From assembly GCA_963921195.1 (NCBI GenBank), contig OY992541.1, positions 15,992,012-16,056,011 of the forward strand: a stretch of 64,000 bases of DNA. Reading direction: 5' to 3'. Below are positions 19,674-31,589 of this stretch, piece by piece. Both the position numbers and the translations under genes were made by a program. Numbering within the stretch: the first letter of the stretch is position 1; each line of letters begins with the position of its first letter. Below the pieces are notes generated by a model that saw only the letters and a program-made list of their open reading frames with translations, ran no database searches and was not told where the DNA came from. The stretch is from Pegoplata infirma (Eukaryota > Arthropoda > Insecta > Diptera > Anthomyiidae).

Positions 19674-22600
19674 TAGGGTTGCCAGACGTCCTGTATTTGG
19701 CGGGATTGTCCCGCTTTGTGTCAACGTTTCCCGCGTCCCGCGCGGGATTCCAAATTCCCGCTTTTTAGGAGTCAAAAATTTATTTGACAAATAGACCATA
19801 CAAACTGCCAACGCAAAAAAAAATGTTCAAGCCAGTTGTGCTTTTTTGTGGCAAGGGTTGCGCTACTAGTGCAAAAAAAATCTGTTTGAGTACAAATAAA
19901 AATTAATTGGATTTTTACGCAATCGTTTGGATTTAAGGCAATCCGTATAGTCTTTCGTGAATTCAACTCAGTTCAGCTAAAGTTTTTGAAAAGTAGACAC
20001 AATAACACTGTGCTACACCAAAAATATGCAGGGGTTCTCACATAAAAATTCGGGTTGGCTGGAGTCCATAGAGTACTGATATACTCATAGTTTTTCTGGA
20101 TCACTTCGTTAAGTACGTTTTTTATTGGCAAATGTGTTGGAAAACGGAAATTCTTAAATTACAATTTTAAAAAATTATTACTTTGTTAGTTTGCAACCGA
20201 TTATGGATTTGTTTTAAAGGTATAGGTCTTACCTTTCAAACAAAACAAAAATATTAAAAATCGATCAAGAATTGGCTGAGCTACGATCGCTTAAGTAAAA
20301 AAAAACGAATTTTTTGAAAAATTTGTCATATTCTTTACACTCTAAGTTGAAAGTGAATCATTAAACAATTTTTTTGAATTTTTTGTAAAAAAGTATAGTA
20401 AAGTGGCTTTCCAAAACACCAAAAAACATAACAATCGGTTAAAAAATGAATGAGTTATGCTAAGTTTTGTGATAGGACATTTTTAATTTTTTGTCAGAAA
20501 CGCTTGTAATTCAAGCATTATTCATAAATCTTGTTACTAGTAGTAATTTTATGCGCATATGCATATAAACTAGAGATGGGAACGTAATTAGATTTGTGCG
20601 TGATTTACACATGATCACAAGTGAGCGTGATTGAAAATTGATTTTACTCACGTGGTTGTTAGTGAGTGTCAGTGTGAGTGGAATAAAAGAATGGGTGTGT
20701 CAGTTACTTCCAAATCCTATTTATAATTTTTTGGGTTTGTTTAAAAAATATGAGTGTTACTTCTTAAACAAAACAATATTGAGAATCGGTTAAAAACAGG
20801 CTAAGGTGCGCTTGTTTAAGTAAAAAACCTTTTTTGAAGAGTTATACCTGCAACATTTTTATGACAGAAAAAGCTGTGCGCTTGCAAACATGTTTTTTTA
20901 AAACGAAATTGCTAAAATTGTGGGATCATTTGATGGAAATTTTACCTGTTTATAAATATACATGTGAGGCATTCCACACCAAATGTTCAGTGAGAAAAAA
21001 ATTGTGTACCAAAATTTTTTCAATGGGTCCCGGGTAAAAAAGTTTTTTATATAACTAGGGTGAGATTTCCATGCAAATGCATGTTTTTTGTCGAAAGCCT
21101 AAAAACGATATCGACCAATTATCTTTCCGAATCAAGAGATTTGCATTAAATGGCATCGATTTGTTTTCGCATATTTTGCATATTTTGGTGAAAATACATA
21201 TTTTTGCATATTTTGATTTTAAATGCATATATTGTGCATATTTCGAACTTTTAAGTGCATATTATTGCATATTTTGGCATAAATTAGCAAAAACACAAAT
21301 TGAAATTAATTTTTTTCAAAAACTATTTTAAATTTTAAAAATTTATTTTGAAAATCAGAAAAATTACTTTTTTTTTCTTCTTAATTTTTTTTAAAGATTT
21401 TCTTAATTTTTAAAAAAAATCTTGCTAGACAAACATCCAATCTTTAAAAAAAAATTACAAAAGTGACCGGATTTTTTATAAATTGACTTTTTTAAAACAT
21501 GGAAAATTTCAGAACGGGTTCTGAAAATTTTCCAAAAAAATTTTAATTGATAGCCGATACAAAACTATACAAGAATGTAAATTTTTGAGATTTTGGTGCA
21601 TTTCGTTTTTATTTGATATATATTTAAACAAAGCAACTTGACACAAATTTTACCATTTTTCCAATATTTGACCACGCCTCCTAAGCCTAGTTTTTGAATA
21701 ATTGAACAACCAAAAACGTAATTTTCTTAGCTCCATATATGAGGCATTCCACACCAAATGTTCGGCAAAAAAAAAGTTGTGTCGTGTCAATATGAAATCA
21801 TTTTCAAAGTATTCGCTCTTAGGGTACTATTAAATAACATAAATAAAATTTAAGTTTTTTCAAAAAGTAGGCCTTGTAGGCGTGGTCAAAAATTAAAAAT
21901 ATCTAACTTTTTTGCCTGAGCATCTTTACTTCAATATTTATGCAAATTAAATGAAACACAGTAAAGTCTTAAAGACAAAAGCTGTTTATAGATTTTTGAA
22001 TGGGCTATCAATTAAAAAAATAAAAATTGGAACATTTTCAGAAGAAGTTCTGAATTTTTTAAATTTAAACTTAAACTTTATTTATCAAAAAACATGCCGC
22101 AATTTTATTTGTTTTTTATTTTTTTAAAAAAAAGCTAAAGGAATTTTCTATCTGATCTGAAATTTTTAGAGATGTGTTTTGCCTTGTTTTCGAGAAATCA
22201 AAATTCAAAAATTGCGACACGCTTATTTTATACAATAATGGTATTTAAAACGTGTGCGTATGAGTACTTAATATCAATACTTAAAAAATATTTTAAGAGG
22301 CGATGGTAGCGTGAGTGAGTTTTTAATAACGATTACGCACGCTCATGAAAGAAAAAATTTAGTCACGGACGATATTTTATTTTTCTCACGCTCATTCACG
22401 CACACGTGAGTAGAAAAAAATAAGTTACGGTCACGATGATCACGTAAGCGTGAGTAAAATAAAATATCGTGCTTGAATAATTTTTTTTCTTTCATTAGCG
22501 TGCGTGATCGTGAATAAATACTCAGGCAAACAAGTTTGATATTTTCAATATTTGACCACGCCTACAAGGCCCACTTTTTGAAAAAAACTTAAATTTTATT

Positions 22601-24218
22601 TTTGTTATTTATTAGTACCCTAAGAGCGAATACTTTGCAAATGATATCCCATTGAAACCACTATGGTTTTTCTGTAGTGGAACTGTTGGTGTGAAATGCC
22701 TCACATGGCTATCCATACAACCCATTTAAAAATTTACGGTTCACATGTTTTTTTTTCGCTGAACATTTGGTGTGGAATGCCTCATACGTATATTTAAAAT
22801 AGGTAAAATTTCCATCAAATGATCCCACAATTTTACCAATTTCGTTTCAAAAATGTCATATGTTTTTTGTCATAAAAATGTTGCAGGTATAAATCTTCAA
22901 AAAAGGTTTTTTACTTAAACAAGCGCACCTTAGCCTGTTTTCAACCGAGTCACAATATTTGTTTGTTTAAGAAGTAACACTGATATTTTTTAAACAAACC
23001 CAAAAAATTATAAATAGGATTTGGAAGTAACTGACACGCCCATTTTTTATTCCACTCACACTGACACTCACTAACAACCACGTGAGTAAAATCAATTTTC
23101 AATCACGCTCACTTCTGATCATGTGTGAATCACGCACAAATCTAATTAAGTTCCCATCTCTAGTTTATATGCATATGCGCATCAAATTACTACTAGTAAC
23201 AAGATTTATGAATAATGCTTGAATTACAAGCGTTTCTGAAAAAATTTAAAAATTCCCTATCACAAAACTTAGCATAACTCATCCATTTTTAAACCGATTG
23301 TTTTGTTTTTTGGTGTTTTGGAAAGCCACTTTACTATGCTTTTTTACAAAAAATTCAAAAAAATTGTTTAATGATGCACTTTGAACTTATCGTGTAAAGA
23401 ATATGACAAATTTTTCAAAAAATACGTTTTTTTTTTACTTAAGCGATCGTAGCTCAGCCAATTCTTGATCGATTTTTAATATTTTTGTTTTGTTTGAAAG
23501 GTAAGACCTATACCTTTAAAACAAGTCCATAAAATCGAAAATCGGTTGCAAACTAACAAAGTAATAATTTTTTAAAATTGTAATTTAAGAATTTCCGTTT
23601 TTCAACACATTTGCCAATAAAAAACGTACTTAACGAAGTGATCCAGAAAAACTATGAGTATATCAGTACTCTATGGACTCCAACCAACCCGAATTATCAT
23701 ATGAGAACCCCTGCATAAATAATTTTTGGTCTTTTGTAGCACAGTGTAATTAATTAAATTTTTTGACATTCACAAATAAACAAACAATAAAAATATGAAA
23801 GCATATTTAGCCGTTGCATGTTTATTAGTGCGTCCCGAATTCGGCTTATTCGAATTTAAAAGTGCTTGTTGCGCAATTGCAACCCCTTTACGGAAAAATA
23901 CCAAACATTTTTTGACTAAAGCCCAGTTCACTACCAACTTCCAAAGCAATCTTAATGCATTTCTAAAAAATTCGATACCAAAATTTATTTATTTTTTTAA
24001 ACTGATGCCAAAAGTTGCGGATTCCGGGCATAAATATTACAAAAACTTCCAAGGAGTAATTTTGGTCCAGCGATGCATTTTAAGGATTTCCCATCTCTGT
24101 GTTTTAAACTGCATATTAATTTAATATTTTTGTCCCGCCAAAATTTTTGAAATCCCGCCAGTTTAGAAATTTTTTTGCATTTGTCCCGCTTTTTGGAAAT
24201 AAATTTCTGGCAACCCTA
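19674..24218. mobile_element. 4.5-kb hAT-type element nested in the previous one
   Basis: GTCTTTAT is duplicated at 19666-19673 and 24219-24226, with inverted ends TAGGGTTGCCAG. Both subterminal regions are rich in CCCGC/GCGGG motifs (19700-19770; 24130-24195). It contains the CACTG foldback (20006-23746). A 109-codon open frame at 23795-24124 near the right end is not recognisable as a transposase. Confidence 0.85.
20006..23746. mobile_element. CACTG-ended giant foldback, copy A (3.74 kb)
   Basis: Ends CACTGTGCTACA are inverted and flanked by TAA (20003-20005, 23747-23749). The arms are inverted repeats over most of their length. Internal landmarks include GAGGCATTCCACACCAAATG, several times in both orientations, and clusters of TCACGCTCA/GTGAGCGTGA. 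CACT(A/G) ends with a 3-bp duplication suggest a CACTA-type element; a TWA target would also fit PIF/Harbinger. A central 86-codon frame (21071-21331) recurs in copy B with one substitution, but its composition (TGCATATTTTG repeats) looks non-coding. Confidence 0.85.
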
Positions 24219-24231
24219 GTCTTTATACACA

Positions 24232-24468
24232 TACTCACACCCAAAAAAAAAACGTGGGTATTCAATACTAAAAATTTAACTAATTTTAGTCCAAAAGGAC
24301 CTAGTGCAGAAATTGGTAACCAATACTAAAATTTTTAACTAATATTAGTCAAAATCAGTAAAAATTACTAATGTTAGTACTTTGAAGATACTAAAATTAG
24401 TAACCAATTAGTAGATTTTGGTGCAATATCACTTACTAAACCTTTTACTGTAGAATTATTTTGAGTGC
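24232..24468. mobile_element. small MITE with ACTAATTTTAGTA repeats
   Basis: The left end CACCCAAAA and right end TTTTGAGTGC are imperfect inverted repeats of the CACTCAA type. The interior is variants of ACTAATTTTAGT. It lies immediately right of the inner hAT duplication. The boundaries are approximate. Confidence 0.4.
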
Positions 24469-24589
24469 ACAAAATGAGAATAAGTTTCAATCTCTAAATG
24501 GATTATATCAATTACTATTTTAATTGATTTTGCACCTATCACGAAAGTAATAGTATTAATTACTAAAATTTGTAAAAGTTTAATATTTA

Positions 24590-26480
24590 ATATGTGTAAA
24601 ATTGAATATTTTGGGAATATGAAAATCATGTGGGGTATACCACTATTAAATTTGGAAACTAGTCGCCCTAAACTAAAAAACGTATATAGTGTAGTCCACC
24701 CAACTATTTCCATTTGTGTTTTGTGGCCACAAATCCTCTCCAGAAATTTATAGGTAAAATTGAATTTTATGGGAATCTAAAAATCATTTGGGGTATCCCA
24801 CTAATAAATTAGGAAAGTAGACCCCTAAGACTAAAAAACGTATACAGTGCAGTCCACCCAACTATTTCCATTTGTCTTTTGTGGCCACAAATCCTCTCCA
24901 GAAATTTTATAGGTAAAATTGAATATTATGGGAATATGAAAATCATTTGGGGTATCCCATTATTCAATTTGGAAACTAGACCCCCTAGACTAAAAAACGT
25001 ATATAGTGTAGTCTACCCAACTATTTCCATTTGTCTTTTGTGGCCACAAATCCTCTCCAGACATTTTATAGGTAAAATTGAATATTATGGGAATCTGAAA
25101 ATCATTTGGGGTATCCCACTATTCAATTTGGAAACTAGACCCCCTAGACTAAAAAACGTATATAGTGTAGTCTACCCAACTATTTCCATTTGTCTTTTGT
25201 GGCCACAAATCCTCTCCAGAAATTTTATAGGTAAAATTGAATATTATGGGAATCTGAAAATCATTTGGGATATCCCACTATTCAATTTGGAAACTAGACC
25301 CCTTAGACTAAAAAATGTCTATGGTAAAGTCCACCCAACTATTTCCATTTGCCTTTTGTGGCCACAAATCTTCTCCAGAAATTTTATGTGTAAAATTGAA
25401 CATTTTGGGAATATGAAAATCATTTGGGATATCCCACTATTAAATTTGGAAACTAGACCCCTTAGACTAAAAAACGTATATAGTGTAGTCCACCCAACTA
25501 TTTCCATGTGTCTTTTGTGGCCACAAATCCTGTCCACAAATTTTATGTGTAAAATTGAATATTTTGGGAATATGAAAATCATTTGGGATATCCCACTATT
25601 AAATTTGGAAACTAGACCCCTTAGACTAAAAAACGTATATAGTGTGGTCCACCCAACTATTTCCATTTGTCTTTTGTGGCTACAAATCTTCTCCAGAAAT
25701 TTATAGGTAAAATTGAATATTATGGGAATCTGAAAATCATTTGGGGTATCCCACTTTTAAATTTGGAAACTAGACCCCTTAGACTAAGAAACGTATATAG
25801 TGTGGTCCACCCAACTATTTCCATTTGTCTTTTGTGGCCACAAATCTTCTCCAGAAATTTTTTGGGTAAAATTTAATATTTTGATATGAAAATTATTTGG
25901 GGTATCCCACTATTAAATTTGGAAACTAGACCCCCTAGACTAAAAAACGTATATAGTGTAGTCCACCCAACTATTTCCATTTGTCTTTCGTGGCCACAAA
26001 TCCTCTCCAGAAATTTTATGGGTAAAATTGAATATTTTGGGAATATGAAAATCATTTGGGGTATCCCACTATTAAATTTGGAAACTAGCCCCCTAGACTA
26101 AAAAACGTATATAATGTAGTCCACCCAACTATTTCCATTTGTCTTTTGTTGCCACAAATCTTCTCCAGAAATTTTATGGGTAAAATTGAATATTTTGGGA
26201 ATATGAAAATCATTTGGGTTATTTCACTATTAAATTTGGAAACTAGCCCCCCTAGACTAAAAAACGTATATAGTGTAGTCCACCCAACTATTTCCATTTG
26301 TCTTTTGTGGCCACAAATCCTCTCCAGAAATTTATAGGTAAAATTGAATATTATGGGAATTTGAAAATCATTTGGTGTATCCCACTATTAAATTTCGAAA
26401 CTAGACCCCTTAGACCAAAAAACGTATATAGTGTAGTCCACCCAATTATTTCCATTTGTCTTTTGTGGCTACAAATCCAC
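24590..26480. repeat. 159-bp satellite array, about 12 copies
   Basis: The unit contains GGAAACTAGACCCC, AAAAAACGTATATAGTGTAG, CACCCAACTATTTCCATTTG and GTGGCCACAAATCCTCTCC. Spacing between equivalent bases is 159 bp where measured (24901 to 25060). Because 159 is divisible by three, open frames of up to 275 codons run through the array on both strands; they merely translate the satellite in 53-residue periods. Copies differ by a few percent, and some have 1-2-bp indels. Confidence 0.95.
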
Positions 26481-26559
26481 AATAGTGCATTTATTCTCAA
26501 AAAATTTAATCATATCAATTAAAAAAGTTATTAAAAACAAAATCGAACTTTTTAAAATT

Positions 26560-27420
26560 TTTAATTAAAATTTTTTTCTTTAAAATTTTTTGTGTGCAGT
26601 TTTAAAAGGGCCAAACCAAAACGCAACTAATTGAAATTTAGATATAATAAAAATTTCTAAATTTAATTTGAAATTTTCTAAATTTCAATCGGGATTACTG
26701 AGTTTCAATTCCCCATTTCCGTTTTTCAATTGGGATTTCAAAATTTCAATTTTCTTATAATTGTAATTTTTAAATTTAAATTTGGTTTTCTAAACTATGA
26801 ATATATATTCAGATTTGTGAATTTCACTTGGCTTTTCTAAATTTCAATTGGTATTTCTTAATTTCAATTGGTATTATTGAATTTTAATTATGCTTTTCAG
26901 AATTTTAATTGGTGTCTTCTAAATATTAATTTTTTATTTATATATTTATTTCACTTTTCTAAATTTCAATTGAGATTTCTGGATTTAATTAGCGCTTCAG
27001 GAACTGAATTATCTTTTTTGAATTTCATTTAGAATTTTTAAATTTCAATTTTGCTTTTCAAAATTTCAATTCAGATTTCTTGATTTCAGTTGGTTCTGTA
27101 AATTTCAATTTTGTGAAATTGGGAGTTTCTGAATATCAATTACGATTTTTAAATTTCAATAAGCTTTTCTGAATTTGAATTGCGCTTTCGTAAATTTTAA
27201 TTGGGCGTTTCTGAATTTCGATTTCTGAATTTCAATTGGGATTTCTGAATTTGAATTAGCTTTTCTGAATTTCAATTGGGATTTCCTGAATTTTAATTTG
27301 GATTTTCGATATGGCGTTTGAAAACTTTAATTAGGATTTCTGAGTTTTAAATTATGTCTTCTGAGTTTTAAATTATGTCTTCTGGTTTCTGAATATTTTT
27401 TTTCTGGAGTTTTGACTTTT
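26560..27420. repeat. degenerate minisatellite, roughly 20-bp unit
   Basis: The unit approximates TTTCTGAATTTCAATTGGGA and recurs dozens of times with substitutions. It appears to be internal sequence of the 19452-27629 element. No coding signal. Confidence 0.75.
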
Positions 27421-27637
27421 TTGGAAGTGTTTGTAAAAAAGAGGAAGTTTTTCAAATAAATTATAGTAGAATATAGAGATAATAATATTAACCGGTTAAT
27501 CGAACCATTTTAACCGATTAATCGGGTCGAATAATTATTTGCGTTTTAAATTGTTTGTTTCGACATTAACCGAAACAGAGGCGACTAATCGAGGAATCGG
27601 TTAATCGATTAACCGAATTGGAAACACTATTGGGTAG

Positions 27638-28689
27638 GCAGTATGCAGCTGCGTCGGCAATTCGACTTAATAGCACGCTGCAATGGAGGAGCAGCGATTG
27701 TGGCCATAGCGCGATCTTGAAAAAGATAACAATACCACAAAATGTGGATTGTACTCCCTCTTTGAGCCTCTTTGAGCGCCACTTTACCACTATGATACCA
27801 TCCAGGGAGTCTTGGATGGGGGATACTCCGGAAAGTGGAGCTACCATAAATTTTTACACAGATGGATCGAGGCTGCACGAACAAGTGGGCTTTGGGGTCT
27901 ATTCGGAAGAGCTTGGATTGAGCCTGGCTCGTAGATTGCCAGATCATTGCAGTGTTTACCAGGCAGTGATGCTGGCAATAAAGGAACTGGTTGAGCTGCA
28001 ATGTCTTGTCTACAACCGCAGTCAACATCTATACTGACAGTCAAGCCGCTGTCAAGTCCATGGATTCAATGTTTCTGAAAACAAGATCTGCCCTTAACTG
28101 CCGCACGTCTTTAAATGAGATGGCCAAGCAGTTTAACATACGACTCATATGGGTCCCAGGGCACAGAGACGTTCCAGGGAATTGCAAAGCCGATGAGCTT
28201 GCAAGACTAGGAACTACCTTACAGGTTCCAACAGAATTGGAATATGTTGGTATGCCTCTAGAAACTTGCAAGCAAAACCTACGGCTTTGTTCTGCGACGG
28301 AGACTAATCAAAGATGGGCAAATGGATGGACGTGTGAGACAACACGACTGATTTGGCCTTCTCTTAATCAGGGGCGCACAAGTGAGCTGATATCGCTTCC
28401 AAGAGGAGAGATTTCGACGGTGGTTTCTATAATTACCGGACACTGTCTTATAGGGAAGCACGCAGAGCGGTTAAATGTGCCGTCGAATGACTTTTGCCGA
28501 AGTTGCATGGATGAAGAGGAGTTGGAAACTATCGAACACTTTATTTGCCATTGCCCGGCAATTTCTGGTCAGAGACTTGCTTCACTGGGATCTAGGGAGC
28601 TGTACGATCTTTCTGATTTGTCGGATGTCAAAATTCAACATCTAAGGAGTTTCATAAGAAGCTCAAACTGGTTTAACGACAGGGACTAG
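27638..28689 (+). pseudogene. LINE RNase H and C-terminal zinc finger (3' part of split copy)
   Basis: After the hAT duplication the LINE resumes with GRQYAAASAIRL. RNase H follows: FYTDGSR (first catalytic Asp), SVYQAVMLAI, IYTDSQAAVKS, and GHRDVPGNCKADELA (last Asp). The position normally occupied by the catalytic Glu (QAE) is Val here. A frameshift near 28010-28030 separates the first two blocks from the rest. Near the C-terminus CRSCMDEEELETIEHFICHC is the Cys/His finger found in I/LOA/R1-type ORF2. The frame from 27991 to 28689 is open. Confidence 0.9.
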
Positions 28690-28772
28690 TAGGGAAACCT
28701 ATTACGATCCCGTGGTATCACAATGGACCTCAGAGTCTACGTGTGTTGACGTAAAACGTCAGCAGCCACTTA
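28690..28772 (+). other. LINE 3'UTR and terminus
   Basis: The 3'UTR includes ATGGACCTCAGAGTCTACGT and ends ACTTACAACC, after which TAACCTAACTAA may be a short tail. The boundary is supported by the independent copy at 5166-5227. Confidence 0.85.
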
Positions 28773-28789
28773 CAACCTAACCTAACTAA

Positions 28790-30079
28790 ATTTTGGTAGA
28801 TGCAAGAGGGGGAACTCTTATGTATGTAAATTAATTTGCATTTAACGGGATGATTTTATATACATATATTATATGTTATTTTCGGTTCTTTTTTTTTTTA
28901 CAAAAATGTTGTTGCATTGGGTTTTGCGTTTAAAAATTGAAATTTGGCAATTTTCTAAGTTAATTTTTTTTTGTTGGTTAAGCAAATATTACTTCGATTT
29001 CTATTTTGAGAATTCTCTAAAATCTACATTTTTTATGAGTTTTTTTTCACTTTTAGCACAATCTTTTAAACTTCATTTTCTACTCACGATTTTCCAAGAA
29101 ATTATGTGTCGAAATCCTTTTTTCCAAGCGATTTTCCTCTGTTCTATTGGTAAATTTCCAGGTAAATTCCTTTTGTCCAAAGGGCTGTTTTTATTTTAAT
29201 AAGGTTTTTGGTTTTAGAATAGTGACAGCACCTTTCATTTGCCTTCTTTGATATTTTTTCAACTACTAAACTTTTGCAATTTTGTGTTTGATGCTCACCG
29301 CATTTTTTTTTTCACAATTTTTGACACAGCGTTTAAAGGTGAACAGGTCACTTTTTTCGAAGGACCATGAATATTATTACTTACGTCTAAGGTTTGATGG
29401 TTACACGGTTAGCGAGGGGAAGTAATAAATAAACAAATAAAAGAGATTTAATGTTTGCAAATTCAGGAATGTTTATTCAATGCTCACCGTCTGTGGTACC
29501 AGCTAAAATACAAGTGAAATTTAATACAGATTTTGGTTACCACAAAGGTTTGGTTTTATAAACATTATTAAAAACGATGGCGATTTTGAACAACCGACAT
29601 AACTATGTTAAATTTATCTTAGTTTAACAGAAGCTTATATTCTTCAATGTAATTAATACTTCATCTATAATCTTCTACAATTTACACTATTTACATTTTG
29701 GATCCAAATTCATGATTAATTTTAATGGAGTTATAAACTTAATACCTATATTAACATATCGTTAATAAACTTTATGCTTATTTAAACACTGATAAAATAA
29801 TTTCTAATTTCACGTTTAAAATTCCAAAACAATTTACCAAATTTCATCTTATTATATAAAAAATTATCTAATTTTAACAGATAAGATATGATTTAATACA
29901 ATTAGATAGACCCATTTTTGGGATCAAACTTAATCAAATTTGATATTATTTTATCAAAAATAATAGAATTTGATATAATCGTATAATATTCGATCCGCCA
30001 ATTTTCGGATAAAAATTAATATGGATTTACATAAAAGCATATCTGTTCATATATAATTAAATATTGCGTCATATACCTT
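28790..30079. other. AT-rich DNA without recognised genes
   Basis: No coding or element boundary was recognised. TGATGCTCACCG near 29290 and ATGCTCACCGTCTGTGG near 29480 are a short unexplained repeat. The open frame at 28873-29199 is Phe/Leu-rich and looks like translated T-rich DNA. Confidence 0.5.
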
Positions 30080-30780
30080 TTTTTTCTCGGGAGGGGCATT
30101 TTTCGATAGAAAATATTTGAGAAGGGGGAAAAAAGAAGGGAAATTTTAAAAGTTTCAATGTTTTCTAAGATAAGTTCATATAGAAAAATTATTAGGTTCT
30201 AAGGCATTTTTCTACAGAAAAATTTAAGACGCAACTTCAGAAGAAAAATTTACAGACTCAAGGACACACTTCCTTTATAAAATTTCTCAACATAAATATT
30301 TTCAGATTCTGTGAGATTTTTCATACAAAAAAAACTTAGATTCTGATATAATTTTCTATAGAAAAATTTCAAAACATTTTTCTTATTGGAAAACATCATA
30401 AATTTTGAAAAACTGAAATATATTTCTTTTAAAAAAAACTATCAGATTCTGAAACGTTTTTCCTGTAGAAAAATTATCCGATTTTAGATTTTTTTTCCAG
30501 AAAAATTCTTGTGAGACTCTAAAATATTTTATTCTAAGGAAATTAACAGTTGCCAATGGATTTTTTCTATAGAAAATTTATAAGATTCTTAAACATTTTT
30601 CCTACAGAAGAATTCTTAAAATTTTAGATAATTTTTCTTTTAAAATATTCTTAAATTCTGAGTCAAATAAGTATCTAAATATTTTCTAAAGACAGTCTCG
30701 ATTTCTGAAACATTTTCTTATAAAAAATGTATGAGATTTACTTTCTTTAGAAAATGATAAGAAAAGTTATCAGATTCAGT
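30080..30780. repeat. degenerate repeat, consensus near GATTCTGAAACATTTTTCTATAGAAAAATT
   Basis: A poorly conserved unit of about 40-60 bp, with a TTTTTC-TATA-GAAAAA hairpin and AGATTCT, recurs about a dozen times. It looks like an old satellite or decayed array. Confidence 0.55.
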
Positions 30781-31347
30781 CTACGACTCTAATTTAATTT
30801 TAGTTTTTCACATGCAATTTTTTTGATTCTTAAATATTTTATCATCCCAAGGTTGGTAAAAAAATTCCTTAGACTAGAGACTATGTTTGCTGACGTAATC
30901 AAAATAAAATTTTTGTAGTCAAAGTTCTTACGGATTTTTTTACATAAAAAAATTACAATCCCATTAAAGTATTTCCAGAATTTTGTGCATTTTGGATGGC
31001 ATTCGTGGGTTCGTTCAAGGCAAATTTCACTTATTAAAAAATCCCGCTTTTTTTTTATCAAAATCCCGCTTTTTCAACCTTTCGATACCGCTTTTCAGTC
31101 AAAAGCAGTTGGTCAGGTTACTCATACGCCAACATAAATTTATTTTCGCACTTACCAAAAACTTGTTTAATTCTGTTTAGATAACAGACTTAGAGCTGAT
31201 TTGTCTTATTTATAGGAATTCGACTGTTTTTTTGTTGACCAGAGACATACAGTCGCTTTCTCGTTTTCTGTGTAATAAGAATTACATTTTTTTGAACTTT
31301 AAAATCTTTGAAATGATAAAGAAGGTTTGTAAATTTTTTGAAGTGCA

Positions 31348-31586
31348 GTGCCCAGTTTCTGTAACTATGTATGTGAAAATTTTCCGCATCGAGAAAAATA
31401 AATCAATATTGTAGTCATTTAGTTTTTAACAGGGTGACTACAATGTTGCTAATGTAAAAAACATCGAATACGAAAAAAATGCAAAGCTGTGTTTTTAAAT
31501 CACTCTGTTAAGTATAAGGTGACCATAATGTTCATTTATTTTTTTTCGATGCGGAAACTTCTCGCATAGTTACAGAAATCGGGTAC
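31348..31586. repeat. 239-bp imperfect inverted repeat
   Basis: The left arm (TTTCTGTAACTATG, CCGCATCGAGAAAAATAAAT, GTAGTCA) recurs inverted on the right (TGACCATAATG, TCGATGCGGAAA, CATAGTTACAGAAA) at perhaps 80% similarity. It is probably an old hairpin MITE. Confidence 0.5.
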
Positions 31587-31589
31587 AGA

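Larger units (their letters stand above)
19452..27629. mobile_element. 8.2-kb hAT-type element inserted in the LINE
   Basis: TTGGGTAG is duplicated at 19444-19451 and 27630-27637 (8 bp) and the ends TAGTGTTTCCAATT are inverted. Both flanks inside contain palindromic TTAATCGATTAATCG/ACCGGTTAA repeats (19490-19585; 27490-27615). The rest consists of later insertions (19674-24218), a satellite and a minisatellite. No hAT transposase is recognisable, so it is non-autonomous. Confidence 0.85.
18398..28772 (+). mobile_element. LOA/I-type LINE, 5'-truncated, split by an 8.2-kb hAT insertion
   Basis: The first half (18398-19451) holds the reverse transcriptase; the second (27638-28772) holds the RNase H, a Cys/His finger and the 3'UTR. 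Endonuclease and ORF1 are missing. The copy has at least three frameshifts and a stop. The 3' end (ACTTACAACC) is fixed by the 62-bp copy at 5166-5227. An RNase H domain in this position is typical of the I/LOA groups. Confidence 0.88.

Noticed and set aside
21071..21331. 86-codon frame shared by the two CACTG foldbacks
   Set aside because: It translates TGCATATTTTG-type repeats inside a palindrome; conservation follows from the recent duplication of the whole element.
23795..24124. 109-codon frame near the right end of the inner hAT-type element, considered as a transposase remnant
   Set aside because: No hAT dimerisation or catalytic motif is visible; I could not support a function.
24879..25706. 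275-codon open frame with repeated LLWPQILSRN blocks
   Set aside because: It is a translation of the 159-bp satellite; the opposite strand is open too, and neighbouring units are frameshifted.
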